Shown here: positions 25,824-36,614 of the stretch, in pieces
How the letters are laid out: the number at the start of each line of letters is the position of its first letter
Numbering within the stretch: the first letter of the stretch is position 1
NCBI GenBank assembly: GCA_038496445.1
Contig: JALMLS010000516.1
Coordinates: forward strand, 186,001-250,000
Direction of reading: 5' to 3'
DNA length: 64,000 bases
Origin: Trichosphaerium sp. ATCC 40318
Lineage: Eukaryota > Discosea > Flabellinia > Trichosidae
Notes under the pieces: generated by a model
The model's input: only the letters and a program-made list of their open reading frames with translations
Told to the model about the DNA's origin: nothing
Databases searched by the model: none
Made by a program: the position numbers and the translations under genes

Positions 25824-26420
25824 TCAAAAATCCATCCTTATCTTTTCAAAATGTGGTCCATTCAACTTCCCATGCACATAAGTATACATATCCACTCTAC
25901 CTCTAGAGTACTCTGTAACACACTGTCCATGCTTTTTGCCGTCAACATACATAGTTGTTTTTTTTCCTCGAAGGGCTTTTGCATAGCTGTGGTACAGAAT
26001 GAATTTACCATTCATCTAGATAATTACATTCAAAAAACTTGTTCCCATGCTCATGCCACACAGTAAATTTACCATTAAGCTTTCCTTTTATCACTGTAAT
26101 TACATTCTTCCCTTCCACAATAAGACTAGATCCGCGACCAAACACCAACTTTTAGTCCATGATTGTAACATCCAGACTCAACAACTTATGAGGCTTTTTT
26201 GTACATTTCAAGATTTGATGGTCGGTGGAACAACAACGAATAGTACGGAACACGAAATGCCTCGTAGTTACCGTGAATACTACCATCGACATACATGCGC
26301 TTGGCGATACTTTCTGGAGTTCGTACAGTCTTACCTTGCTCGTATTCTATTCTCGGGGAGCGTGTCCGAAATACAGTTCAAATTCTTTGAAGCTACCAAG
26401 TCTGAGAAAATTAGCTTAAG
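25824..26420 (-). pseudogene. Second relic of a YwqK-repeat gene
   Basis: Minus-strand pieces in different frames: RMYVDGSIHGNYEAF near 26240-26330, VIKGKLNGKFTVWHEHGN near 26050-26110, MNGKFILYHSYAKALRGKKT and MYVDGKKHGQCVTEYS then YVHGKLNGPHFEK. The YV.GKLNG...WHE.GN pattern is that of the YwqK-repeat family, but stops and shifts interrupt it and no head domain is visible. It could also be a very divergent spliced member, which I think less likely because intact members have no introns. Confidence 0.6.
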
Positions 26421-27328
26421 TACCGATGTAGGTAATTTATTGCAGTATTAAACGGGGTAGTATAAGGATGTGCAAGGCATTAAGATAGTTCAGAGAATAA
26501 GGTTCATCAAGGTTAATCACCGGGAAGCCTGAACCCAATCTTCATAACGCTCGCTGGTATCTTGACACTTTGTGGCCGCTTCTGGAAGCCACCCTTTTTA
26601 CCTGGTACCTTAGGCGGATGTTTTGGAGGTGGGCGGTTTGGTTTGTTGATGCCACCTCGTTAATGGAAATCACAGAATAGTGCCATTAGCTAATTTTTAT
26701 GAATACAAGCAACTTTCATATTCATTATCGTTGGCAGCCAAATATGCATGAAAAACGAATGAATATTTTTAGTAGTGAATACTAGTGAACATTACCTCAG
26801 TCACAACGGCAACGTTTGATACATTTTCCGTAAATGGTTGAGAAAGCAGCTTTGTTGAGTGAGGTTCACATGATTTTATTCTTCACAGCCGAAAATTTTG
26901 AGCGGGTGCAGACACTAAAACCTCATTCATAGAAGCACGAGTCCACAAGAGAAGTTATTCTGGTCTACTGTAGAGCGAAAATATTCAAAATCAATCACCT
27001 TTCAATTATTGTAGTGATTTTGGACTTTGTTTGATGCTATTACAAGCAATGGTTGTTAAGATAGCTCTAGTCTAATATAGCGCTTCTTAACAATTTGTAC
27101 CGAAGCACATATCAAGTCTTTTAATGAATCTTTTACAACTACCAAATTCCAATTTTTTTGCCAGCCAAAGTCCAACGCATTTGAGAAACAATACGACTGT
27201 TGGCTGGAACTGTGCACTTACAAACTCATTTCCTGATTAAGTTGACATATTTAAGAACAGCACTTGGTGGTTCAGTAACAAGCCATACTTTCTTTACTGA
27301 AATCACTTAGAACTGATTTGCCTTTTAG
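26421..27328. other. Gap of about 900 bases with a possible short minus-strand exon
   Basis: Around 26530-26660 a minus-strand stretch reads either GINKPNRPPPKHPPK or, in another frame, WLPEAATKCQDTSERYEDWV ending QASR-stop. Either could be a terminal exon, but I cannot connect it to a start. The rest shows no gene. Confidence 0.3.
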
Positions 27329-28137
27329 TCACATTACAATACATCTATGCTGTTTGCGTTGTACTGGAGGTGGGAGTGCCTTAATTCTACGAATTTCTCT
27401 GATAAGTTCATAAAACTGTTCATTAACATTGACACGTGTTTTAGCAGATGCCTCAAAAAATAAACATTCATTCTTTTTTGCAAGTTCCTTTCCTTCTTCT
27501 GTGGTTACTTGTCTGTCTTCTTGCAAGTCTACTTTATTTCCCACAAGTACACTTGGTTTGTTTTGTGCATCACATAACCTACAAACAAGTACTCAGTCCT
27601 TGAGAATGTCGATAATAGATCATGAATAAGTGGTGTTGGATTATTGTTGTTACCTATAAATAGCGTCAAAGAACTCCTGAATTTCTTCAAATGATAGTCT
27701 GTCTGTTGTGCTGTACATCAAAATAAAGCCGTGACCAAGTCGAACGTGCTACAACCTGCTGTTAGATTGCCAATCTCGTATTACTTACTCGTTCATCAAG
27801 AAAACTAGAATACTCTTCACGTATCCCCGTATCAATAATTTCAAGCATGATATTTTCGTCATCTATGGTGACTTGCTTACGATACCTTATTGCGTGAGCG
27901 TTTAGAGTTGTTTTAAACTCAAAACGTTAAAGTTAAAAACTGGGTGCGTACGTTTCTTCGATGGTTGGGTCTAATTCTTCCAAAAATAAGTTTTGAACTA
28001 ATTGTATTGTTGTTGTTGATTTTCCAACTCCTACAGGGCCAAATACAACAAGGTTGTACTCATTTATTCCAAGCTAGACTTGTGAGTGTTTGTTTAATTT
28101 TACAGCCTCGTATTTTTTTGCGTACGAGAAGCTCCAT
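27329..28137 (-). CDS. Ras/Rap-like GTPase with activating-type P-loop and switch II residues
   Basis: Start MELL (ATG 28135-28137), then across an intron [20 protein letters not shown], so the P-loop reads GPVGVGKS, with Val where Ras has Gly12. Switch I region is [10 protein letters not shown]. The next exon ends [13 protein letters not shown], where Ras has DTAGQEEY, so Ala59, Gly60 and Gln61 are all replaced. [18 protein letters not shown] supplies NKxD and FEASAK the SAK motif. The C-terminus CIVM is a CaaX box predicting farnesylation. Five exons. In human Ras, changes at residues 12 and 61 lock the GTP state; here the same is inferred, not shown. Confidence 0.88.
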
Positions 28138-28628
28138 GTGAAGTGTAACGATTCTTTGGTTATTATTGTGGGTTCAATGAAATCTATTTTAAGAGGTAAG
28201 CACTGAAGAGAAATTACATGTAATAGGAATAAAATGTGTTGAGGCACGTGGCTTTGTTGTTTGTGTTATCACTTATAATACACACCAAAACAGCCTCATA
28301 TTTTGTGGATGCAATACAAAACTGTCATTCACTAGATATCACAAACTTGTGTTATTACGTCATCAACCGGTTGTGTAGATCCGGTTCACGACCTTTTTGA
28401 GAATAATCCAGTTCTGGTCTGAGTATCATAACACCAGTCTCGGTCTGGATCGAAAAAACCGGTTCATAAACGGTCCAAACGGTCCGCTGTCAAAGGGAGT
28501 ACCTTGGAATTGGATTAAAGCACGTGAAGAAACACTATTTATTGACCGTTACTTTTCTTTCTGGGGCAATGTTTTCTCCAACAGTGACCAAGAAACGAGG
28601 CTTAACTGGTTTTTATAACTGTTCATAC
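28138..28628. other. Divergent intergenic region with an unusual GGTC/CCGGTT-rich stretch
   Basis: Between divergent genes. From about 28365 to 28500 short words such as CCGGTT, GGTCC, GGTCTG and AACGGTCC recur, unlike surrounding AT-rich DNA. CACGTG occurs near 28241 and 28518. A 73-codon plus frame at 28397-28618 runs through it but has no recognisable feature. It may be a degraded repeat. Confidence 0.35.
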
Positions 28629-30926
28629 ATGGAACAGTTACCAGAAGAAATAATCGAGTTGATATTATGGCCGCTACCTCCAAGCAGTTTAACGAAGTGT
28701 GCAGTCGTATGTAGTTTGTTCAAAGAAATATCCGACAGCGACAGGCTTTGGAAGCAACACTTCCTACAGTACGTTTACTTTACGTAAAACCTGTCGTTAT
28801 TTATTCGTTTTTAGCGTAAGTAAAAACACAAAATCTATAAACGGCATCTGGGACTCTTTTAAACAAGCTTACGCAATGGAGAGTACAGGTACATTGTTTA
28901 AACACCACTCGGCGTAATTTAACTCAATCGTAGAGAAGGATTGTACTAAACGCCTGTGCGCAATTAAACCTATGAATTTGACAGTTGTACAGTAAGAACG
29001 AAATGCATTCGCGTGTTTAACACGATTAACTTATTTTTAAAAATAGAGCTTCAAGCGAAGACTACCAATCCCAAGGTCCCGAAAATAGCCTTGTTGGGCG
29101 CTTGTACAGGTACAACAAATCATCAACGAACTTATGACATTGCTGTTCGTGAAAAATCTAAGCAGCAAACAGGCTGTTGCATTTTTTGAAAAACAAAGAA
29201 AGAAACGTGCTACACTTCTATTTGTTCAAAAATTCTTCTCTTTTTGCAACTTCTCACCCTTTTCGCATAGCACTACTGGTAGTTATGATCCAAATTCTAC
29301 TGATTACGTTATTTACAAAATACGGGATTCGAAGGTATCTCTTGTTCTTATGGTGTCTCTATGGGTGAAACAATTTTATCGTGGAAACCCGTATACACCT
29401 CGCGAAGTAACATTCTCAGTTGGATCTTCTCCTACTGATTTTCCGACAACGTCAATTGCTTACAAATATGACAGGACCTCCGGTAAGCTTCAAAAACTTT
29501 CATATTTTTCTACTTTTATTTCAAACCATCACGTGATACTTTTTTGTAACTTGAAAAAAATTTGTCAGAATTTTTGTTTGTGTTTTGAATTATGTGCTTA
29601 CATGTTATGTAGAAGAACAACATTTTATCTTGAAGCCTTTCAATGCTGTTGGAAGATACTTGAAGGTAGGATTGCTCGGTAGAACAAAAATAGACACTGG
29701 GAATTCGTACATGACGAACTTGTACATGATAAAAGTGAGAGGGATACCTTTACCTGATACCAAAATATACAAGCCATGCAGAAAGGCTATTTTTAGTCAT
29801 AAAATACGTCAATGGATAACCATGTTACCCACAGATGATTCTACAGAAAATCTTCTGAGACAACTAAAAGAAATAATGAAAGGTAAAGTTTTCTGGTAAC
29901 ATACGCTTTTTTACAATATTTTAATGACTCTGTTTTAGAAAAAGACAAGAAAGAAGAAGTTCAACAGCAACGTATTTCTCCTTTACGGTTTACCTCTTTT
30001 GTTACTCCATCACCCAATAGTGATGAAAGTACCTATTACTCGGGTAAGTAAACTCAACAAGCACAAAACCACTTTTTTCACAAAGTCACGTTTTCAATCT
30101 TACAGCGTGACTTATCTAATCAGCTTTTTAATGAGAATGTTTTTAGGAGATCGTTCATCGTTGTACAAACGTTTTAAGGGAAAATTGTATGTACAACCTT
30201 GCGTGCTAGTACTTCCAGATGAAATTGACCAAGTTGATATTAAAACTGAGTCTCTACAAGTTTTAAGCTTATACAGCACTACACCACTCCTGGCGTCTCT
30301 ACCAGAAACCTTTTTCTCCTTTACCAACCTGAAGCTACTAAATTTAGTTGATAACGGTCTTGTGACACTCAGTAAAGATATCGGTAAACTAGTAAACTTG
30401 GAGAAACTGAACTTACTGGGAAATCAACTAAGCAAACTTCCTGATGAAATATGCAACCTTACAAAGCTCACAGAGCTTTATTTGGGTGAAGGAACTGGAC
30501 ACCATGTTAGGTACTATATTTTTATAAACGAAATAGTGATATATTGTAAGTTAACACTCTTTTTAGACGATGTGAAAACAAGTTTAAATCTCTTCCAGAA
30601 AATTTTGGGAATTTAATTAACTTGACACTTTTGTGGTTGAGTAGATTACCACTAGAACCGTAAGTTTATGATTGAGCAATTTTTGCACCTACATTAGTAT
30701 CACATCTAATGCTATATTAGGCAAGGGTTACCGGATTCTTTAAGGAGAGTGAAAAACTTAAAAAGTCTTGTAATGAACGACATACCAAAAGGTTTGGTTT
30801 TTTTTTTGTTAAACAATGTCTTCTAATTTTCCATGTTTGTTAGCTGCAAAACAACGACTAAAGGAGCTAATAAACACTGCTTGTCTGGCGCAAGCTCAAT
30901 GGCAACACCATGTATTTCAAAATTAA
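28629..30926 (+). CDS. F-box protein with a discoidin/DOC1-like beta domain and leucine-rich repeats
   Basis: Likely substrate adaptor of an SCF ubiquitin ligase. The start MEQLPEEIIELILWPLPPSS is an F-box, continuing TKCAVVCSLFKEISDSDRLW. Middle exons contain IALLGACTG, REVTFSVGSS and FNAVGRYLKVGLLGRTKI then NLYMIKVRGIPLP, a jelly-roll pattern similar to discoidin or APC10/DOC1 domains. The C-terminal exons carry leucine-rich repeats: LPETFFSFTNLKLLNLVDNG, LSKDIGKLVNLEKLNLLGNQ, LPDEICNLTKLTELYLG, LPENFGNLINLTLLWLS. It ends AQWQHHVFQN-stop at 30924-30926. About ten exons. I read it as one gene; two adjacent genes split near 30050 is an alternative. Confidence 0.75.
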
Positions 30927-31290
30927 AGCATCAATACAGAAGGGGAAAAAAATTGCATCTTGAATAAACTTCACACAACCTAATTATGCTGTTTTGCATT
31001 GTTCCTTTGTATGAAAGTGCCTCAGGTTTTTAGGCAATTTCAAGAAAAATGTGCAAAATAAGTGAGTTGGTTTGTTCGTATTTACAGTTTGAGAATAAAA
31101 ACTGAATTTTTGACCGAAACAGCCACTACTAGTAGTGTTATTAATGAGACTGTTACAAAAACTGTTTCGTTAACACCTCTAAATGTTTACACGTCCGTCC
31201 TGTTTATCATACGTCCTTTCAGATAATTTCCAGCTCAATATCCTAACTTCCTAAGTCACCTTACATCCATTTATCAAGTGTCTCAACGAA

Positions 31291-32894
31291 ATGGAAAGCG
31301 CTTTAGTTTCGTATAAGCCCGTAAAGACGACCAACAGACGAATTAAAAAGAAAAAGAAGAAAAGAAACATTAAACCAACACCATTTGATTATATAAGATC
31401 TGGGGATGTTAAAAGCATTATGGGTTGTTCGTTGGAGCAATTAGATATTTGGGAAAGTAATATACAAGAGATAATCAATGGCGAACAAGTTGGTACGATT
31501 AATGTCGTAATCACGTGCTAACGAAACGTTTTTTTCGTTTGTTGTTTTTTATTCTAAATGGGATCTTTTAGCTTCGTCATGGCATACCACACATTGTGCT
31601 GTGGCTCACGGACAGATAGGTATCTTACAAGGAATGCTAATCAAGGGTATAAGTACTCGTTACGTTACACCAGTAGGTGGTAACAGTTGCTTACACCTTG
31701 CTCTTGAAAGAAGACATAATGAAGAGGTACGAATACAACGTTACAAGTTCAGTTTGTAACATGCTATGCTAGTTAATTAAAACGTTGCTTAAAACTGGAA
31801 TCGACATAAACTTGACTAACTCAAATGGAACAACATTCAAGGTATGCAACTTCTACAATAAACACAGTCATTAGCTTAAACTAGATTCTAGGAAGTTATA
31901 TCTTCTGAAGTTAAGTATGTAACACACAAAGAGTGGATAGAAGAAAAAGAGAAACTTGAAAGGATAAAAAGTAATCTTGTTGATCCATCTATACCTTCAC
32001 TCCAAGGGCCCTATATATACCAATTACCCCCGGAACTTCTTTTTGAAATAATTGCAAAGAATATAAATTGTTATAAATCCCTTCTCGTAATGGCTTGTGT
32101 TAACAGAATGTTCAAGGTGATTAGTGATGGTAGGAAATAATAGCTGCTATTTGCTTTCGCTGACTAGGGTTTTCACAGATGAGATACTTTGGAAACGCTT
32201 GTACAATGAACTTGAGAATGAACCTAACACAACGAGTATGACGTACAAAGCACGTGTCAAGAGAGCAGGTAAATTTTTATTTACACATGACAATACCACG
32301 TAGATGTAAACCTAATGATTTCTAGTTCTTTTAAACATTACTGCTCCATACTTAACAGACGAAAGATGGTTGGAAATACGAAATTCCTTAGTTGTAATTG
32401 AGCAATGGCGTCAATACAAGCTAGAAAAATCACGTAAAGGCTACGATCATTCAATTCGCAACATTGATTCACAACAATGTATATGGGAAGTAAAGGACAT
32501 AACAATGACAGAGCAAGAGAAAATAAGCAGGCATATGTGTAGATTAGTGATTGATAGAAATACACAGAAGAGTTGCACAGCTAAGCGTAATTATTATATT
32601 GATGCATATGGAAGACACAACTGTAGACCAAGTATATGGGGCAATACAAAGAAATCAACACGTGCTACAGTACAAATAGAATGTCAAGGTTTTAACTACA
32701 AAGTACATGTTTACCCTTGCACGTGGAAACAAGTAAGATTAATTGATTTAGAACAAGGTATTTACAAGGTTGGTAATATTGGGTTGTTCAGCTCAAAAGA
32801 ACTTACAAAAACTTTGTTCTTTGATCAACGACCTGCTCGAGTTTTTTATTGGAACAAGGGCAAATCAAGAAAAACTGAAAGTCACATGCTATAA
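31291..32894 (+). CDS. Ankyrin-repeat / F-box protein
   Basis: Probable ubiquitin-ligase adaptor. Start MESALVSYKPVKTTNRRIKK with a very basic run. Ankyrin repeats follow: ASSWHTTHCAVAHGQIGILQ, VTPVGGNSCLHLALERRHNE and LLKTGIDINLTNSNGTTFKE. The F-box is YQLPPELLFEIIAKNINCYK then SLLVMACVNRMFKVISDDEI and LWKRLYNELE. A large C-terminal exon (32340-32894) of about 180 residues is rich in aromatic and basic residues (SIWGNTKKSTRATVQIECQG) and of unknown fold. Six exons; short introns starting GTACG or GTAGG. The 363 bases before it (30927-31290) hold nothing I recognise. Confidence 0.82.
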
Positions 32895-33152
32895 GCTTTA
32901 AATAAAACTTATGATTTATTACTCCTTGCCTTGGTTTTCTTTCCATCTTTGAACGTTGGTGTTCCTTGGTTCACTGTAGAACACAGGAAGCGTCACTTTG
33001 CAAAGAATATAATTCAGCTTTATGAGTTTTTGTAGTAGTGTTTTTTTTTAGTAGTTTTCCAACGTTTGTACCTTCTTTCCAGGCTCAGTTTCCTCAATTA
33101 ACACACAAGAATCATGTACGTTGTACATCTGTACGAGTATTAAAATCTATCG
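32895..33152. other. Gap between convergent genes
   Basis: Short 3' region between the ankyrin/F-box gene and the next minus-strand gene. Minus-strand words such as VLIEETEPGKK appear near 33090 but cannot be joined confidently; they might be a further exon of the gene ending at 33153. Confidence 0.3.
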
Positions 33153-33524
33153 TTATACCGTCATCTGTTGGCACCATTGATAACATTGCATCTTTTCTGT
33201 ATTTGGAATAATAGACAAGAAATAAGTCTTTTCTTGATGCGGTAACAGTTTGTTAAGCAATACATCATCCCTACATAGGAGTCCCTTGTTGTGGTCATAA
33301 CCACAAACAAACCTCTGAAGCAACTATTACAGCAAGTAAGTTTGATCTATCATACAAAAAAGCAACAGATGAGTGGCTAGTACTACCACTTTCTGGAGTA
33401 CATAATGCCAATTTGAGCGAGTGTAGGTAACATACAACTGAGTATAAATGGGTAGTTTAAAAATAGGTAGCGTATTATTAAAATTAACTGTACAATTATA
33501 ACCAAACGGTGTAAAACCTCCCAT
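33153..33524 (-). CDS. Hypothetical spliced protein
   Basis: A likely start MGGFTPFGYN at 33522-33524 is followed, after an intron beginning GTACAG, by LKLALCTPESGSTSHSSVAF and LYDRSNLLAVIVASE. Another short intron leads to GLLCRDDVLLNKLLPHQEKT and FLSIIPNTEKMQCYQWCQQM then TV-stop at 33153-33155. Alternating hydrophobics in the middle suggest a small alpha/beta domain. It starts 11 bases from the end of the lipase gene on the same strand. Family not recognised, and the 3' exon choice could be wrong. Confidence 0.45.
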
Positions 33525-33535
33525 AACCCTGATTG

Positions 33536-34628
33536 TTAGGCAGGATTATTGTTCTCTTTTGGTTTTTTTTCTTCTTGAACTTTTTTCAAGTTTGCCAAGT
33601 AACTCCTCATTTTGTGATCGTTTAAAGGTTGTAATGATCTCAAAGAATGCTCAGCAATTGTTTTAAGTATCCCAACAGCGGATAGAATTAAAGATATCTC
33701 ATCATCAGTGTGAGCACGGAACAAAGAAATATCATTATCAGATGTACGAATTAATCCATAAAAATTACCAAGTGGAACATAAGCATGTGATGCCTCCACT
33801 ATTTGATCAAAGTTACTTATACGACCTGTTATAGGAGCCAAGTAAGGTTCAAAGTCATCATGCTACGAAAAAAAGCCAAGTAAGTACAAGTGAGCAGAAT
33901 AATGTTTTAAGACTTAAATTTTGTGTACCTTTAGTAGCGTAGAAACTCGTGGTCCAAAAATACGTGGTACAAAATCGCCTTCATTAACAAAGCAATGCAT
34001 ATCCTTAGCGCCAATAGTATCCAAGACGTCATCATTAAGCTCTACAGTAATAATAAGCAACGTATAGTTGTAGGGTGTCAATTCCAATACAAGAAAAAAA
34101 AAACAACTTGCCTTGGGCAACCACGAGAGGTGCTGCAACAGCATAACACCCTCGTAATCTATCAGAAAATTCCGATTGCTTTAACAACGCATATGTTAAC
34201 ATGCCAATACCACCACCCAAGCTGTGACCTAAAACAGGAATAAAAATAGAAAAATGTCAGAAAAAACAGCCTTTCGGGTGTCTTACCAGTTACCACAATA
34301 TTAGTCACATTAAGATCTCTGATGTAATTTGTTATAGGTTCATAGTTCCTTCTTGTGGCATCGTGCATGCCTTTGTGAACTTCAATTGAGACACCATCAC
34401 AAACCTGGCGTTTATCACGTGATTGTTATGATGACAGCAAATGTCTCTTACCTCCATTTGATCATGAGTTAGATCTATGTCTATCTTGGCGTCCTCTAAA
34501 GTTGCAGTGCCACGAAAAACAATATACGCTGTTCGCTCTTCGCCTTCTTCTTTTAAAATTATATACCAAAAAGTATCCGGTGCCTTCCTGCACGTGAACC
34601 TAGTAAAGTATTAACACAAAAGAGCCAT
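33536..34628 (-). CDS. Class 3 (alpha/beta-hydrolase) lipase
   Basis: Predicted triacylglycerol or diacylglycerol lipase. A short first exon MALL (ATG 34626-34628) joins to KAPDTFWYIILKEEGEERTA, then YIVFRGTATLEDAKIDIDL, HKGMHDATRRNYEPITNYI, VTNIVVTGHSLGGGIGMLTY with the nucleophile elbow serine, FVNEGDFVPRIFG with the likely aspartate, and ASHAYVPLGNFY with the likely histidine. It ends KENNNPA-stop. No signal peptide is visible, so it is probably intracellular. The order S, D, H and the HSLGGG elbow are typical of Lipase_3. About seven exons. Confidence 0.88.
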
Positions 34629-34785
34629 TCACTGTAAAACTAGTATATATGGCAAGTTGACAAACCATAATTATGGTTCTAACAGATGACACTGATATAA
34701 AGCGGCGATAGTTTGTTTTTCAACGTAAGAAAAAAAAGCGCAAAAAAAATTTGGTTTCTTCGACTTTTTAAAAGAATACGTGCTA

Positions 34786-35491
34786 TTAACGTTGTTTCAA
34801 AGCTTTAACGTACTTTGTAATATTTTCTGTACCCAGCCATTTTCGTATTTGACCAATTTTATCTTCTTTTTGAAGTCTATAAGCCAAAAAATTAAGGATA
34901 AAACAATCCATGCTTATTTTATCATTCGGTAAACCAATCTTTGCTCTTGGAGAGTTTATGAATTTCACAAAATCAACATAACCTCTACCAATCAAATCTT
35001 TGTACATATGATCTATCAAATCATGTTGTTCAAGAGTCCAGCAATACTTAATAACTTCAGGTGGGAAAAAAAACGGAAACATTGGGCTTTGTCTTGTTGT
35101 TTCTGGTGTTAAGTCATAACACTCTTTTATACTTTCTACAAATCGTATATCTTTTGTCATACAGAAAGCCCTCATTACTTGAAGAACATGCCAAGAGGAG
35201 ATGCTTGGAAAAGACGTTAAAAAAAGCAGAAGGAGTTAAGTTATAAATAGTTCAGTTAAGTTGTTTGGCAGTTTACCTCGCTTGTTTTTGTTGAATTGCA
35301 GTTTTAAATTCTTTCCATACGTTCTCAGCTGCGTCCAGGTATCCAGCAGTACAAAATAGAGTTATTTGCGCGGTAAAAAACACAGGTGACGTCCATTGAG
35401 AGGTTGGAAGCAACGCGTTTTTTAAGTTCTTATACTGCATCAGTACAAACGTTAAAAATAGTCATACCTCAGTACAGAAGTCTACGGCCAT
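34786..35491 (-). CDS. Alpha-helical protein, possibly PPR-like
   Basis: Exons read MAVDFCTE (ATG 35489-35491), YKNLKNALLPTSQWTSPVFF and AAENVWKEFKTAIQQKQAR, then ISSWHVLQVMRAFCMTKDIR through a long last exon with EVIKYCWTLEQHDLIDHMYK, ending ITKYVKALKQR-stop. The pairs of amphipathic helices about 35 residues apart resemble pentatricopeptide or similar solenoid proteins, often mitochondrial RNA-binding, but signature residues are too weak to assign. Three exons with introns starting GTATGA and GTAAAC. Confidence 0.55.
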
Positions 35492-35572
35492 CTTTTTATG
35501 CACTAAAAAGGGTTAGCTATTTTACAATATTGCTTCGAGTTGTTAACGGCCTCAGACGCGTTTAATTTGGAT

Positions 35573-36082
35573 TTATAGCCATATAGAGCGTTTTATAGCG
35601 TTGTGTAAAGTAAAAGCCGTAAAGCTAAAATAAGAATGTAGTCGCCCGTTTAACGCGTTTAGTACTAATGTTACCGTACCTCCTGCAAGTGATGAGACGT
35701 CTTTAGAGACTTTTTGAGCCCAATCGATAACTGCTGTGTCGCCAATGGATTTTGGTAATGCGAAAAGCATGTTAATAGCTTCTTTGGAGCCTATCCAGTT
35801 GTTTGCAGCTTCTTGGAGAGTTTGTGTAATTATTCTTACTCTTTCCAACCCCATCTCTCCAACTTCCACAGAGAGCTTTTCAATACCACTTGTAATACTT
35901 GCAGTGCTGATTGAAGCCTTTTCCGCAACTTTTGTTACAATACTTGTAGGTTTCTTCTCAGGCGCTTCCATTCGCTTGTTATTAGTATTTATATCCAAAT
36001 CAGTACGTTTACGACTCGTTCGATTTGTTACTCTTACACGCGGTTTACAAGCGTAACCAAACGCGTTAAATAACGAAGACAT
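35573..36082 (-). CDS. Hypothetical protein with helical repeats
   Basis: Start MSSLFNAFGYACKPRVRVTN at 36082. The frame is open further upstream to 36235, but the preceding part looks untranslated. The N-terminal 40 residues are basic and could be a targeting peptide or nuclear signal (KPRVRVTNRTSRKRTD). The body is helical with KVAEKASISTASITSGIEKL and QEAANNWIGSKEAINMLFAL. The last part is spliced after SSLAGG (donor GTACGG), and the exact end near 35573 is uncertain. No family recognised. Confidence 0.5.
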   Translation of the reverse strand: MSSLFNAFGYACKPRVRVTNRTSRKRTDLDINTNNKRMEAPEKKPTSIVTKVAEKASISTASITSGIEKLSVEVGEMGLERVRIITQTLQEAANNWIGSKEAINMLFALPKSIGDTAVIDWAQKVSKDVSSLAGGTVTLVLNALNGRLHSYFSFTAFTLHNAIKRSIWL

Positions 36083-36614
36083 CGTATAAAGACAAGCTGA
36101 AGTACCCGTTGCTTTTCTTACACTCGTGTACTTAACTTTTTGACGAAACTTGCAAAAATAAGCGAATTCTCCTTTTAACGCGAAAAAAACGTACGCGTAT
36201 GAAATATCATTTAAAACGTAGATAAATAGGAACATAGCAAAAAGCGTCTTTCACTACATGTCGGTTTAACGTCTTTCTTCACCGAAACTAGCTAGTATAA
36301 GTGTAACTGTGTCAGGGCATGCCTTGAAAGTTTGTACCGAGTTCAGTCGGAAAGCTGAGCTCACGTCACGTGGGTGTTTATTGAAAAAACCCCAATTCAC
36401 AGCCTTCTTACTCAGAATTTCCAGTTCATGATTCACTATATGTACGATCTCAGTTGCTTAGTTCTAATGTGTCAGGTTATATGACCGATGACATTGCTAG
36501 CAGCCAGACCAAAAAACACTGGTTATTGTGTACCCTTCAAACCTTAAAATAATATTGCCAATGTGTTCACTTTAAAATATGTTTGGCCTACAAAACAAGC
36601 AACTACAATAGTAT
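36083..36614. other. Gap of about 530 bases, no gene seen
   Basis: Contains a CACGTG near 36365 in an ATG-poor, AT-rich sequence. It presumably includes the promoter of the minus-strand helical gene. Confidence 0.4.

Noticed and set aside
35736-36056. Plus-strand 106-codon frame
   Set aside because: Antisense to the helical minus-strand gene, which has the better composition and start.
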